A stretch of 64,000 bases of DNA from an uncultured Alphaproteobacteria bacterium (GTDB taxonomy: Bacteria > Pseudomonadota > Alphaproteobacteria > Methylaequorales > Methylaequoraceae), in NCBI GenBank assembly GCA_902618535.1, contig CACNAV010000003.1:1-64000 (forward strand), in the 5' to 3' direction. The notes beneath the pieces are model-generated. The model saw nothing but the letters and a program-made list of their open reading frames with translations, did not search any database and was not told where the DNA came from. Both the position numbers and the translations under genes were made by a program. Positions 1-9,379 of this stretch are shown here, piece by piece (position 1 is the stretch's first letter; each line of letters begins with the position of its first letter).

Positions 1-545
1 TTTTTACACAATTTTGTTAATAAGGAACAAAAATTTTGAATTGGCCAGGTTTTTCCAATCCAGTTTGCACTCGGAGCAACAATAACTAATTTTTTATTTA
101 AAGCAATTTTTTGAGTTAGCTTTAAAAAGCTTTTATTTTTAACATTATTTTCATTTAAACATATATTGGGTGAAAGATTCCTTCCAGGAAATAATGTTGA
201 AATTTCCTCTACTTTATGATGATTTGTTCTAACACTGTAAATTTTCCTTGTTTTAGCAAATAAAAAAAAGCTTATTAAAGTCCCCCTTAGATCAACTATA
301 TAATCCCAATAATTAAAAAAAGTTAATTTCCAAAGGTAAAGCCAATGTAATGAAAATTTTCTTTTTTTTAGAATTATAATTTTATCAATATTTTTACATA
401 ATTTGAAAAAATCACCAGGAATAGGCCCACAAACAAAAAAAACTTTTGTGTCTTTAAATTCGTTTTTAAAAAAATTGTTTAAACCTGATGATAAGATGCA
501 GTCGCCTAGCCTGTTTGATGAGATTACTAAGACTTTTTTTGTCAT
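1..545 (-). CDS. GT9-family glycosyltransferase (heptosyltransferase-like), 3' end outside window
   Basis: The reading frame opens at an ATG (complement of 543-545) and stays open to the window edge, giving 181 residues without a stop. The N-terminus MTKKVLVISSNRLGDCILSSG and a later DLRGT followed by VIVAPSANWIGKTWP match the glycosyltransferase family 9 layout of ADP-heptose:LPS heptosyltransferases: a GD(C/I)I loop after the first strand, a DLRG loop, and a W-P sugar-nucleotide region. The family transfers heptose or related sugars to lipid A core on the cytoplasmic face of the inner membrane. Which sugar is used cannot be told. It is divergent from ygfZ, with about 40 bases between starts. 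The C-terminal half is missing only because the window ends. Confidence 0.8.
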   Translation of the reverse strand, partial: MTKKVLVISSNRLGDCILSSGLNNFFKNEFKDTKVFFVCGPIPGDFFKLCKNIDKIIILKKRKFSLHWLYLWKLTFFNYWDYIVDLRGTLISFFLFAKTRKIYSVRTNHHKVEEISTLFPGRNLSPNICLNENNVKNKSFLKLTQKIALNKKLVIVAPSANWIGKTWPIQNFCSLLTKLCK

Positions 546-587
546 TATAAACTTGTTAAATAATTTAAAATTTATAAATTAAATAAC

Positions 588-1439
588 ATGTTTGACGACA
601 AAGAATACTACCTTTTTAAAAAAAGAGGAATAATATTAATTGAAGGCAAAGATAGATTTAAATTCATCCAAGGTATAATTTCAAACGACATAGAGTTGTT
701 AAGAAAAAAACCCTCAATTTATTCGTCTCTTCTAACCCCTCAAGGAAAGTTTCAGTATGATTTTTTCATTTCTAATTTTAAAGAAAAGTTTTATTTAGAA
801 TGTGATATCAGTGCACAAGAGGAACTTATAAGTAAATTTATGATGTTTAAACTTAGGTTAGATGTTAAAGTTTCAATTAATTCTGATTACAATATAATTC
901 TTTCAAAAAAAAAATTGAATTTTTCAGAAAGGAACTCCTCAAGCATTTTCAGCTTTTATGATCCTAGATTTGATAATAGTTTTTTTTCGAGAACATACGC
1001 AGATTCAAATTTTCTTAATGAAATTAAAAAAAAATACGTTGAGATTAATGAAAATAGGTATCAAACACTTAGACTAAACAATTGTATTCCTGATTTTTCA
1101 ATAGATGCAACCAAAGCAAAATCTCTTCTACTTGAAATGAGGTTTGATGAACTTAATGGTATTTCTTGGACAAAAGGTTGCTACATGGGACAAGAGATTA
1201 CAGCTAGAATGAAGCATAGAAATATTGTTAAAAAAAAAATCTTTAAAGTTTTGATTGATTTTAGAAGCAATTTAAAAAATGAGATTACTTTAGATAATGA
1301 AACTGTTGGCAAACTAACCAGCCACAATAAAAAAGATGGTATTGCTTTTTTAGACACTAAAGCATTAAGCAATATTAATACAAAAAAATTTTTTTCAGGT
1401 GACTCAAAGATTATAATTCAAGAGCCATGGTGGGTTTAA
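588..1439 (+). CDS. ygfZ: YgfZ/CAF17-family folate-binding Fe-S assembly protein
   Basis: A 283-residue protein with the YgfZ signature KGCYMGQE at residues 196-203. The cysteine in it is the family's conserved residue. The fold is the GcvT-like folate-binding domain. Family members help build or repair [4Fe-4S] clusters in particular enzymes such as MiaB, and act in the cytoplasm. The length is close to the bacterial norm (about 280-330). The ATG at 588 is the first in frame and lies 42 bases from the divergent glycosyltransferase start. It converges on meaB with a 2-base gap and no visible terminator hairpin. Confidence 0.88.
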   Translation: MFDDKEYYLFKKRGIILIEGKDRFKFIQGIISNDIELLRKKPSIYSSLLTPQGKFQYDFFISNFKEKFYLECDISAQEELISKFMMFKLRLDVKVSINSDYNIILSKKKLNFSERNSSSIFSFYDPRFDNSFFSRTYADSNFLNEIKKKYVEINENRYQTLRLNNCIPDFSIDATKAKSLLLEMRFDELNGISWTKGCYMGQEITARMKHRNIVKKKIFKVLIDFRSNLKNEITLDNETVGKLTSHNKKDGIAFLDTKALSNINTKKFFSGDSKIIIQEPWWV

Positions 1440-1441
1440 GA

Positions 1442-2341
1442 TTAATTTTTTATATCTTTATAGATTCTGGCCAATTCTGAGAAAGGGTTTTTCTTATAAT
1501 TAATTTTTTCAAATCCTTTTTTTAAACCTGCAAATCCAAATTCTCGAATAATAGAATTTTTCATCCACTCAATATCTTGCGAGTATCTATTTTTGTTAAG
1601 CCTATTATCTCTAATCAACCATTTCCATCTATTTTCAATATCTTTTTCAAGCGAATTAAGACCAATATTCTTATGTGAGGAAGTTAAAATTATTTTAATA
1701 TCCCATTCATTTTTATTTTTAAAGTAACTACTACTACCCGATAAATCAGAGAACGTTTGATTTGAGAGTTTTTGCATATCACATTTTGTAACTACAACTA
1801 TATCTGGAATTTCAAAAATACCTGACTTCATAAATTGAATCGTGTCACCACTTCCAGGTTGAACACACAAAATTACTGTATCTACAATATCTTTAATACT
1901 TGTTTCAGATTGACCAACACCAACAGTTTCGATAATTAAAAAATCGAATTTAGATCGCATTACTGTCATTGTAGGATACGTCAATTCTGAAACACCACCT
2001 AAATAATTTTTGGCAGCCATTGATCTCACATAAACGCCTCCATCATTTGGATCCAGTTGAAATCTGGTTCTGTCACCTAACAACGCACCGCCAGATTTAG
2101 AAGATGATGGGTCTATGGCTATAACTCCTACAGTCTTTTTTTTTTTTCTTATGATAGTTATTAATTTATCTATAAGCGAGGATTTTCCAGCTCCAGGAGG
2201 ACCTGTAATTCCTAAAACATGCGATTTTGGCTTGGAATGAAAATTATCTAATAATTTTATATTTTCTAAAGAGTCACCATCGACCTCAATTTTTTCCAAA
2301 ATATTAGAAAGTTCAATTTTTTTTTTTAAACTAATCATCAA
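1442..2341 (-). CDS. meaB: MeaB/ArgK-type G3E GTPase
   Basis: A 299-residue GTPase. The P-loop GPPGAGKS is at residues 47-54, followed by IDPSSSKSGGALLGDRTRF, the typical MeaB switch region, then an ETVGVGQSE stretch and a TKCD base-recognition motif in place of NKxD. MeaB chaperones methylmalonyl-CoA mutase or related B12-dependent mutases by gating cofactor loading. No mutase gene is in this window, so the partner is unknown. It starts inside the last bases of glyS (11-base overlap) and is probably co-transcribed with glyQ-glyS. The protein begins MM; either ATG could serve. Confidence 0.88.
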   Translation of the reverse strand: MMISLKKKIELSNILEKIEVDGDSLENIKLLDNFHSKPKSHVLGITGPPGAGKSSLIDKLITIIRKKKKTVGVIAIDPSSSKSGGALLGDRTRFQLDPNDGGVYVRSMAAKNYLGGVSELTYPTMTVMRSKFDFLIIETVGVGQSETSIKDIVDTVILCVQPGSGDTIQFMKSGIFEIPDIVVVTKCDMQKLSNQTFSDLSGSSSYFKNKNEWDIKIILTSSHKNIGLNSLEKDIENRWKWLIRDNRLNKNRYSQDIEWMKNSIIREFGFAGLKKGFEKINYKKNPFSELARIYKDIKN

Positions 2342-4361
2342 TTTGCAAAATAGAAAAATTAAAAAAGGAACTTAAAATATCTTTACATTCAGCCAAAAGC
2401 AACTTCCTATTAATTCTTAATGCATCTTCTTCAGCATTAACAATAATGTTGTCTAAAAAGCTATTAATTGCATATGACATTTTTTCATAAAAAACTCCAT
2501 CGATTCTAAAATGGCTAGTTTCTTTTTTGTTTTTAAAGCTTTTAATAATTTCAAATAATTCAATTTCCTCTCTTTTTTTCAAAAGAGATTGATTTAGTTC
2601 ATAATTGTTTTCTGTATTTTCAACAATTGAATTAAGTCTGTTGAATGCTTTAATAAAGTTTTTGCCTATTTCAGTTTTTAAAAATTTAGTTAAATTCTCT
2701 GTTTTAATTAAAATTAAATGAGGGTTAAAGCTTTTTAAATTTAAACAAGATTTTATAACTTCAGCTTTATACCCCTCATCTATAAAAAACACTTCAATTC
2801 TTTTATTCAAAAAGTTTATTATTAGTTCGAGATCATTTATACTCTGAATTCTCTGTTCAAGATTTAGTTTTTGACAACAATAAAAAATTTGTAAAAGATC
2901 TAGATCTAATTTATTTTCAGTTAAAATTTTAATTAATGAAATTGATATTCTTCTGATTCCAAAAGGATCTCCCGATCCGGAAATTTTTTTTTGGGAAGAA
3001 AAGAAGCAAAAAATACTATCAATCTTTTGGGCTAAGGATAAAAGAACAGATAAATCAACTTCATTTCTTAATATTGAAATCTTATATTGGTTAGAAAAAG
3101 CTTCTTGGACGTCCTTTGGAAATCCAAATTTTTTTGCATAAAATCCACCTGCCAACCCTTGTAATGAAGGATACTCCTTTACAACCTCTGAGGTTAAATC
3201 AATGTTAGAAAAAATTAAATACTTACTAAATTTTTCAATATTATAATCAAGTTTTTCAGCAATAATCTCTGATAACTTTTTAATTCTCAATGATCTTTGG
3301 TGAAGGTTACCAAGATTTTCGTAATAAACTATTGAAGAAAGGCTTTTAAGTCTTTCTTCGGGTTTGATTTTGAGGTCTTCTTTTATGAAAAATTCAGCAT
3401 CTAAAAATCTAGCTTTTAAAACATTTAAATTACCTTCAACCAGAATTTTTTTTTTTGATTTTTCTTTATTAGATACGAATGCGAAAAAATTACTTAAGGC
3501 TCCATTTTTATTTTTAAAACAAAAGTTATCTTGCTTTTCAGTTATTATTGTTTCCAAAATAAATTCAGGTATCTTGAAATATTTATTATCAAAACTTCCA
3601 AAAAAAAGGTTTGGACGCTCAACAGAATTTGAAATCCTTTCAATTAAACCTTCTTCAAAAGTGAATTTAAGATTATTATTTCTACAAAATTCTTCTAAGT
3701 TATCTAAGATTTTATTTTTTCTCTCTTTAGGGTCTAATATAACATATAATTTTTTTAACTGACTTTTATAAACTTCAAAGTTAGTACATTTAATCTTTTT
3801 TTTTGAATAATGATAGTTACCATAAGTAAAAAAATTGCAATTAATGCCAGCAAACTGAAAAGCTAATTTTTTATTTTCAAAAATACCTAAGATGCTCTTT
3901 ATCGGTCGACTCCATTTTTGGTCGTTGTATGCCCATCTCATAGATTTTTTCCATTTAATTGAAGAAAGAATTAAAGGAATTTCTAAATTAAAAATATCTC
4001 TTAAATTTTTTTGTTTTAATTTTTTTATATAAAAATAATATTCTCTATCCTTTATTTTTTTTTTTATAAGCTTTTTTAAATCGTTTATATCATTTGATTT
4101 CATAAAGCCCATTAATGCCATTTTATCTGCTCCTGTACTAGGTCCTCTTATTTCGACTGAACTATCTTTTTCTTTTTTTGATATTTGTTTTATTACAATT
4201 GAAATTCTCCTTGAAGTTGAAAAAGTTTTAATGGAAGAATAAACAATTTTTTGTTTTTCTAATAACTCTAAAAAAGATTGATAAAGCTGTCTTTCACCAA
4301 GAATTTGTGCTGAACTTGGTAACTCCTCACCATAGATTTCTAACAACAAATCACTCATCAT
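2331..4361 (-). CDS. glyS: Glycyl-tRNA synthetase beta subunit
   Basis: A 676-residue protein starting MMSDLLLEIYGEELPSSAQ, the recognisable GlyS N-terminus (LLxExxxEELP). The body has the usual beta-subunit layout, including a KDPFGIRR-like stretch (GDPFGIRRISISLIKI) near residue 470, and a helical C-terminal tRNA-binding part. With GlyQ it forms the bacterial alpha2-beta2 enzyme that charges tRNA-Gly; the beta subunit binds the tRNA. The length is near the family norm of about 690. It overlaps glyQ upstream by 11 bases and meaB downstream by 11 bases, consistent with translational coupling. Confidence 0.95.
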   Translation of the reverse strand: MMSDLLLEIYGEELPSSAQILGERQLYQSFLELLEKQKIVYSSIKTFSTSRRISIVIKQISKKEKDSSVEIRGPSTGADKMALMGFMKSNDINDLKKLIKKKIKDREYYFYIKKLKQKNLRDIFNLEIPLILSSIKWKKSMRWAYNDQKWSRPIKSILGIFENKKLAFQFAGINCNFFTYGNYHYSKKKIKCTNFEVYKSQLKKLYVILDPKERKNKILDNLEEFCRNNNLKFTFEEGLIERISNSVERPNLFFGSFDNKYFKIPEFILETIITEKQDNFCFKNKNGALSNFFAFVSNKEKSKKKILVEGNLNVLKARFLDAEFFIKEDLKIKPEERLKSLSSIVYYENLGNLHQRSLRIKKLSEIIAEKLDYNIEKFSKYLIFSNIDLTSEVVKEYPSLQGLAGGFYAKKFGFPKDVQEAFSNQYKISILRNEVDLSVLLSLAQKIDSIFCFFSSQKKISGSGDPFGIRRISISLIKILTENKLDLDLLQIFYCCQKLNLEQRIQSINDLELIINFLNKRIEVFFIDEGYKAEVIKSCLNLKSFNPHLILIKTENLTKFLKTEIGKNFIKAFNRLNSIVENTENNYELNQSLLKKREEIELFEIIKSFKNKKETSHFRIDGVFYEKMSYAINSFLDNIIVNAEEDALRINRKLLLAECKDILSSFFNFSILQIDD

Positions 4362-5199
4362 TTTCTAAAATTAGATTACAACATTTTTGAACAAGAGATC
4401 TGATTTTCAAAATATATGCTTGCCTTTCTGTCACGGATATAAGTCCTCTGGCGTCTAGAAGATTAAAGGTATGACTTGCTTTAATACAAAGTTCATAGGC
4501 AGGTAATGGTAAATTGTTTTTAATTAGATCATCACATCCTTTGTCAAAAGAGGAAAAAGAATCAAACAAATATTTTTTTTGAGCATATGTAAAATTATAA
4601 GCAGACATCTGCTCCTCATTCTTTTTGAAAATATCACCATAGGTCATTCCAGAGTTATCCCATTTAATATCAAAAATATTATCTACTTTTTGGATAAACA
4701 TTGCTAATCTCTCTAACCCGTAAGTCAGTTCAAGAGAAACTGGTTTACACTCTATTCCTCCAACCTGTTGAAAATACGTAAATTGACTTATTTCCATCCC
4801 ATTGCACTGAATCTCCCAACCAAGGCCAGCTGCACCTAGAGTGGGACTTTCCCAATCATCTTCAATAAATTTTATATCGTTGATGTTATGATCAATGCCT
4901 ACTTTTGACAAACTTTCCAAGTAAATTTCTTGCGAATCGGTTGGGTTAGGTTTAATGATTACTTGAAGCTGATAGTAATGTTGTAATCTATTAGGGTTTT
5001 TACCATATCTACCGTCAGAAGGTCGCCTACAGGGCTGAACAAAAACTGATTTCCATTTTTTATTTCCCAGACTTTTTAGCGCGGTTAGAGGATGAAAAGT
5101 GGCTGCCCCCATCTCCATATCAAAAGGCTGTGTCAACAAACAACCTTTGCTTACCCAAAACTTTTGAAGATTAAAAATTATTTCTTGGAATGACAACAT
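4351..5199 (-). CDS. glyQ: Glycyl-tRNA synthetase alpha subunit
   Basis: A 282-residue class II aminoacyl-tRNA synthetase subunit that carries the catalytic site for glycine activation. Clear family blocks are GAATFHPLTALKSLG at residues 31-45 and QPCRRPSDGRYGKNPNRLQH at 55-74, followed by GLGWEIQCNGMEISQFTYFQ. The length is slightly below the usual 290-310. It is the first gene of glyQ-glyS-meaB. The 102-base gap to the divergent ispB is AT-rich and must hold the promoters for both directions. Confidence 0.96.
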   Translation of the reverse strand: MLSFQEIIFNLQKFWVSKGCLLTQPFDMEMGAATFHPLTALKSLGNKKWKSVFVQPCRRPSDGRYGKNPNRLQHYYQLQVIIKPNPTDSQEIYLESLSKVGIDHNINDIKFIEDDWESPTLGAAGLGWEIQCNGMEISQFTYFQQVGGIECKPVSLELTYGLERLAMFIQKVDNIFDIKWDNSGMTYGDIFKKNEEQMSAYNFTYAQKKYLFDSFSSFDKGCDDLIKNNLPLPAYELCIKASHTFNLLDARGLISVTERQAYILKIRSLVQKCCNLILENDE

Positions 5200-5301
5200 T
5201 TTTATTAATAATTTCTTTCTACTATAATATTTTTAAAACACTATATTAAAAAAAAATAACTTTTAAATTGAATGTGTAATTTCTAAATAATCTTAATACA
5301 A

Positions 5302-6312
5302 ATGAAGATCGTCAAACTAAAAGATTTTAAAATAAATGACTCTTTTGAGGAGTTTTACAACTGGCTTCAAAAAGATTTAAATCAAGTAAATAAAATCATC
5401 CTTGAATCTTTAGAAACCGACTCATCTCTAATCACAGAGCTATCAAACCACATAATTGGATCCGGCGGAAAGAGAATTAGACCATTATTAACCTTAGCAA
5501 CTGCAAGATTATGTCATTACTCTGGCAACAGACATTTAACACTAGCATCTGTGATTGAATTTATTCATACTGCTACACTCTTGCATGATGATGTAGTGGA
5601 TGGAAGTAAAAAAAGAAGAGGAAAGAAAACCGCCAATTTCATTTGGGGAAATAAATCAAGTATCTTAGTAGGTGACTTTTTACTAAGTAAAGCCTTTAAG
5701 ATTTTGATTAATGACGGCTCACTCAAATGTATCGATATAGTTTCAAATGTTTCTGAAAAAATTTCTTTTGGAGAAGTTAAGCAGTTGATGTCAATAGGTA
5801 AATTAAATGTAAGTGAATCCGACTATTTGGAAATCATTGGTTTTAAAACCGCCGAACTTTTCTCAGCAGCCTGTCAATTAAGTTCAGAAATAAGTGAAAT
5901 TGATTTTACAAAGAAAAAATCTTTAAAGGATTTCGGATATTTTCTGGGTATTGCTTACCAAATTATTGACGATACTTTAGACTATTTTTCTGAGGAAAAA
6001 ATTTCTGGAAAGGAAATCGGTAACGACTTTAAAGAAAATAAAATGACTCTCCCTTTAATCTTATTTTTTAAAAGAGGAAACAAAAAAGAAAAAAACCTTA
6101 TTCAACATATGGTTCAAAATAAAAAATTAAATGACTCAGACTTCAACTGGGTAAGTGAAAAAATGAAAAATTATGACATTCTTGACGATTGTCTCCAAAA
6201 AGCTAGACATTTTTCTATTATGGCTAAAGATTCTCTTGGAACATTTCCTGATAATGAAGAAAAACGAAAACTTATAAATTTAGTGAATTTTTTGACACAT
6301 AGAAAAAACTAA
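5302..6312 (+). CDS. ispB: Polyprenyl (octaprenyl-type) diphosphate synthase
   Basis: A 336-residue trans-isoprenyl diphosphate synthase. GGKRIRP is at residues 55-61, the first aspartate-rich motif DDVVD at 96-100 and the second DDTLD at 223-227. Members of this branch make the C40-C50 tail for ubiquinone. The chain length cannot be read reliably, but the following UbiB-type kinase and COQ9-like genes support a quinone role. It has about 15 extra N-terminal residues before the core. It is divergent from glyQ and followed within 3 bases by a 48-codon membrane ORF. Confidence 0.9.
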   Translation: MKIVKLKDFKINDSFEEFYNWLQKDLNQVNKIILESLETDSSLITELSNHIIGSGGKRIRPLLTLATARLCHYSGNRHLTLASVIEFIHTATLLHDDVVDGSKKRRGKKTANFIWGNKSSILVGDFLLSKAFKILINDGSLKCIDIVSNVSEKISFGEVKQLMSIGKLNVSESDYLEIIGFKTAELFSAACQLSSEISEIDFTKKKSLKDFGYFLGIAYQIIDDTLDYFSEEKISGKEIGNDFKENKMTLPLILFFKRGNKKEKNLIQHMVQNKKLNDSDFNWVSEKMKNYDILDDCLQKARHFSIMAKDSLGTFPDNEEKRKLINLVNFLTHRKN

Positions 6313-6314
6313 AT

Positions 6315-6461
6315 ATGGAATACTTTTTGCAGGATTACCTCATGCAAAAACTTAAAATAAGAGTAAAAGATCACTATATTGCTATCAAGGTGATGGAATT
6401 TATTGCTAATAACTATCTTATTTTGTCGTTATTTTTAATTTTTCTTTTAATTTTCATTTAA
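6315..6461 (+). CDS. Small single-span membrane protein candidate (48 aa)
   Basis: An ATG two bases after the ispB stop opens a 48-codon frame ending in TAA. Residues 1-34 are polar and mixed. Residues 35-48 are almost wholly hydrophobic (LILSLFLIFLLIFI), giving a C-terminal tail anchor. Position and spacing suggest read-through from ispB. I recognise no family. In AT-rich DNA a hydrophobic tail can arise by chance, so coding status is uncertain. It fills the gap before the UbiB-type kinase gene, where nothing else is visible. Confidence 0.35.
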   Translation: MEYFLQDYLMQKLKIRVKDHYIAIKVMEFIANNYLILSLFLIFLLIFI

Positions 6462-6491
6462 TATTTTTTTATTTTCATTAATTTATTCATT

Positions 6492-7823
6492 ATGGATGAA
6501 TTAAACAAATTTTCAAAAAGATTTAAAAGATACGCTGACTTAGGTACTTCTGCTGGAACTCTTGCTTTAAATTACCTTGGATCTAAAATTTTGAATTCTA
6601 AAAATGGAAAAAATGCGGAAGATTTATCGAGAATTTTAGGAAATCTTAAAGGACCGATAATGAAGATTGCGCAGTTATTATCAACAGTTCCGGATCTCCT
6701 TCCAGAAGAATATACCAGGGAACTTACAAAACTTCAGTCTAGTGCTCCTCCCATGGGATGGAACTTTGTAAAAAGAAGAATGAAAAATGAATTAGGAAAT
6801 GAATGGTTTGATTTCTTTGATTCATTTGAAAAAGAACCTTTTGCCGCTGCATCACTTGGTCAAGTTCACAAAGCCTCATTCAATGGAAATGAAGTAGTTT
6901 GTAAATTGCAGTATCCTGATATGTTGTCAATAGTAGAGGCTGATATTCAACAGTTAAAACTGCTATTTTCACTTTATAAAAAAATAGATTCAACTATAGA
7001 CACGTCTGAAATACAAAAAGAAATTTCATCAAGAGTTAGAGAGGAACTTGATTATTCTCTAGAACAAAAACATATGGAACTTTTTAGTTTTATTTTTGAT
7101 AAAAACAAAAAAATTCACATACCTTATGTTTTAAATAAAATTTCAACTAAGAGACTTCTTAGTATGAATTATCTTGAAGGAAAAAAATTACTAGAATTTA
7201 AAAAAGAGTCCGAAGATAGCAGGAAAGAGCTTGCTAAAAATATGTTTTATGCCTGGTACCACCCCTTCTATAAGTACGGTGCTATTCACGGCGATCCACA
7301 TCTAGGAAATTATTCTGCCAATAATAAATTTGAGATCAATTTACTTGATTTTGGCTGTATTAGAATTTTTAAGCCATCTTTCGTTGAAGGAGTAATTAAT
7401 TTATATCACGCAATTATGCATAATGATGAAGATCTAGCAGTAAATGCCTATGAAAGCTGGGGTTTTGAAAATATAAGTAAAGAATTAATTGAAATTTTAA
7501 ATATTTGGGCAAAGTTTTTGTATTCTCCACTTTTAGAAGATAAAGTCAGAAAAATGCAAGAAACTAATTCAACAGCTTATGGAGCAGAAGCAGCTAATAA
7601 AGTACATAGAGAGTTAAAAAAAATTGGTGGAGTTAAACCGCCGAGAGAATTTGTTTTTATGGATAGAGCGGCCATCGGTCTTGGTTCAGTTTTTCTTCAT
7701 CTTGATGCTGAGTTAAATTGGTATAAAATATTTAATGAACTCATAGATGACTTCACTGTTAAACAAATGAAGCAACGTCAAAAACAAGCTCTAAAAGTAG
7801 CTAAATTGGAAGAAAACTACTAA
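6492..7823 (+). CDS. UbiB/COQ8-type (ABC1/ADCK) atypical kinase
   Basis: A 443-residue ABC1-family protein. The KxGQ-type segment reads KGPIMKIAQ at residues 53-61, the alanine-rich nucleotide loop FAAASLGQVH at 117-126, and the ATP-lysine lies in VVCKLQYP at about 138. The catalytic loop HGDPHLGN and the metal motif LDFG follow near 255-280. COQ8/UbiB proteins are ATPases that support ubiquinone biosynthesis complexes at the membrane. The length and single kinase core resemble mitochondrial COQ8 more than E. coli UbiB, which carries C-terminal membrane helices. It lies between ispB and the COQ9-like gene, whose 3' end it overlaps convergently by 23 bases. Confidence 0.85.
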   Translation: MDELNKFSKRFKRYADLGTSAGTLALNYLGSKILNSKNGKNAEDLSRILGNLKGPIMKIAQLLSTVPDLLPEEYTRELTKLQSSAPPMGWNFVKRRMKNELGNEWFDFFDSFEKEPFAAASLGQVHKASFNGNEVVCKLQYPDMLSIVEADIQQLKLLFSLYKKIDSTIDTSEIQKEISSRVREELDYSLEQKHMELFSFIFDKNKKIHIPYVLNKISTKRLLSMNYLEGKKLLEFKKESEDSRKELAKNMFYAWYHPFYKYGAIHGDPHLGNYSANNKFEINLLDFGCIRIFKPSFVEGVINLYHAIMHNDEDLAVNAYESWGFENISKELIEILNIWAKFLYSPLLEDKVRKMQETNSTAYGAEAANKVHRELKKIGGVKPPREFVFMDRAAIGLGSVFLHLDAELNWYKIFNELIDDFTVKQMKQRQKQALKVAKLEENY

Positions 7824-8388
7824 CTTTTTGTTGGAAATTTTCGGCTGTTGATAAAAGTCTATCTAATTCAGCCATAGTTTTTGAGAGCTCTTCTGTATTG
7901 TCAGATAACCAGGTTTTAAAAGTAATGGAATAAATTAGGAATAAAAAGTTTTTTTTCAAAACATCAAAAGCATAATTATTATAAGAATCTGATAGCTCAA
8001 GAAAAAAATCCATAGTATTCATAACGTTTTTGGTAATTATTGAAATCAATAGTGGTTTATTTCTCGAAGCATCTAAGATTTTTGCAAGTGAGCCTTTAAA
8101 TTCTTCCATTTCATCAAATCTCATCATTATCAATTCAAAAAGGATGTCTTTTTTTGAAGAATCCTTAAAATCTTCAATTTTTAATTTTGACTCAATATTT
8201 TTGTCTACCATTCTTGAAAATTTATCAACAATAGAATATTTGCATTTAAAGAAATCTTTTAAATCTTCAATGGGAATATTTTCTTTAGTTGAGAGTTTTT
8301 CTACGGAAAATTCCTCCCACCCAATATCATTTATTAGATAAAAGCCTTTTTTTATAAAATTTTTTTCTGTTTCTGACGAACTTTTCAT
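7801..8388 (-). CDS. COQ9-like / TetR-fold protein of ubiquinone synthesis
   Basis: A 195-residue, mainly helical protein. The N-terminal part has a TetR-like layout (GWEEFSVEKLSTKENIP). The C-terminus, with TFKTWLSDNTEELSKTMAELDRLL, matches the alphaproteobacterial COQ9-like family, where TMAxLDRxL is the conserved end. In eukaryotes COQ9 is a lipid-binding partner of COQ7 in ubiquinone synthesis. Placement beside the COQ8-like kinase and ispB supports the same role. A degenerate TetR regulator is the alternative. It converges on the kinase gene and diverges from the cytochrome c gene across 74 bases containing an AT run. Confidence 0.65.
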   Translation of the reverse strand: MKSSSETEKNFIKKGFYLINDIGWEEFSVEKLSTKENIPIEDLKDFFKCKYSIVDKFSRMVDKNIESKLKIEDFKDSSKKDILFELIMMRFDEMEEFKGSLAKILDASRNKPLLISIITKNVMNTMDFFLELSDSYNNYAFDVLKKNFLFLIYSITFKTWLSDNTEELSKTMAELDRLLSTAENFQQKVSSFLPI

Positions 8389-8462
8389 TGATTTTCCGGT
8401 TGTTTTTAAAATATATATATATATTCTGAAAGTTGTAAATAATAAAATTTAGTATTAAAGTT

Positions 8463-8855
8463 ATGAAAACAAAAATTCTTCTTACCTCACTGTTAGGAGT
8501 TACTTTTTTATTCTCAAGTGCTTTTGCAGGTGATGCAAAAAATGGAAAGAAAATTTTTAAAAAATGTGCAGCCTGTCACAATGTGGCCAGTACTGCAAAA
8601 CATAAAACAGGTCCAAAACTATGGAATATTGTTGGAGCTAAAGCCGGTATTCAGGAGGGTTATAGATACTCTAATTGGTTGAAGAGCTCTGGCATTGAAT
8701 GGAATGATGAAACATTAGCGGCCTGGATTGGTACGAACAAGGAAAAAACAAAGTATTTCGGAAAAGATGTTAGAAAAAGTAGGATGATATTTGCTGGTCT
8801 CAGAAAAAAAGAGCAAATTGTAGATTTGATTGCTTACCTAAAGACTTTAAAATAA
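8463..8855 (+). CDS. Periplasmic class I cytochrome c
   Basis: A 130-residue precursor with a signal peptide ending in SSAFA at residue 22. The mature protein has the haem attachment site CAACH at 35-39 and a distal methionine ligand in SRMIFAG, at about residue 108. The size fits a mitochondrial-type or c2-like soluble cytochrome that carries electrons from the bc1 complex to an oxidase in the periplasm. The spacing of KTGPKLW after the haem site fits this subclass. It is followed by apt after 9 bases and heads a rightward run of seven genes. Confidence 0.9.
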   Translation: MKTKILLTSLLGVTFLFSSAFAGDAKNGKKIFKKCAACHNVASTAKHKTGPKLWNIVGAKAGIQEGYRYSNWLKSSGIEWNDETLAAWIGTNKEKTKYFGKDVRKSRMIFAGLRKKEQIVDLIAYLKTLK

Positions 8856-8864
8856 TTTTTATTT

Positions 8865-9377
8865 ATGAAAATTGAGGAAATAGAAAGTTTCATAACAAAA
8901 GTACCTGATTTTCCTAAACCAGGTATTCTTTTTTACGATGTTTCCACTCTTTTTTTTAGTAAAGAAGCCTTTGCTTCATCTTTAGACCATTTTGAAAAAC
9001 TATTTACTGAGTTTAAGTTTGATACTATAGCAGCTATTGATGCTAGAGGGTTTATTTTTGGATCAGCATTAGCTTACAAACTAAAACTTGGAATGATGAT
9101 GATTAGAAAAAAAAATAAATTACCAGGTAAAAAAATCTCTTTTGAGTATGACCTAGAATATGGCAAAGACATTCTTGAAATCAACATTAATGTTGAAAAT
9201 AAAAAATTATTATTAATAGATGATCTTTTGGCAACCGGCGGCACAGCAAATGCAGCAGTAAAACTAATTGAAAAAGCTGGTGGAAATGTTTCTTGCTTTG
9301 GATCTCTGATAGAACTATCTTTCTTAAATGGAAGAAATAAACTCTCCGTACCTGTACGAACTCTTATAAAGTATTAA
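8865..9377 (+). CDS. apt: Adenine phosphoribosyltransferase
   Basis: A 170-residue purine salvage enzyme that makes AMP from adenine and PRPP in the cytoplasm. The PRPP-binding signature is LLIDDLLATGGTA (about 115-127). The N-terminal VPDFPKPGILFYDVSTL is the typical Apt start (PDFPKPGIxFxDxxxL). The length is normal. It sits 9 bases after the cytochrome c gene and 2 bases before the ExbB/MotA-like gene; that neighbourhood gives no clear functional link. Confidence 0.94.
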   Translation: MKIEEIESFITKVPDFPKPGILFYDVSTLFFSKEAFASSLDHFEKLFTEFKFDTIAAIDARGFIFGSALAYKLKLGMMMIRKKNKLPGKKISFEYDLEYGKDILEININVENKKLLLIDDLLATGGTANAAVKLIEKAGGNVSCFGSLIELSFLNGRNKLSVPVRTLIKY

Positions 9378-9379
9378 TT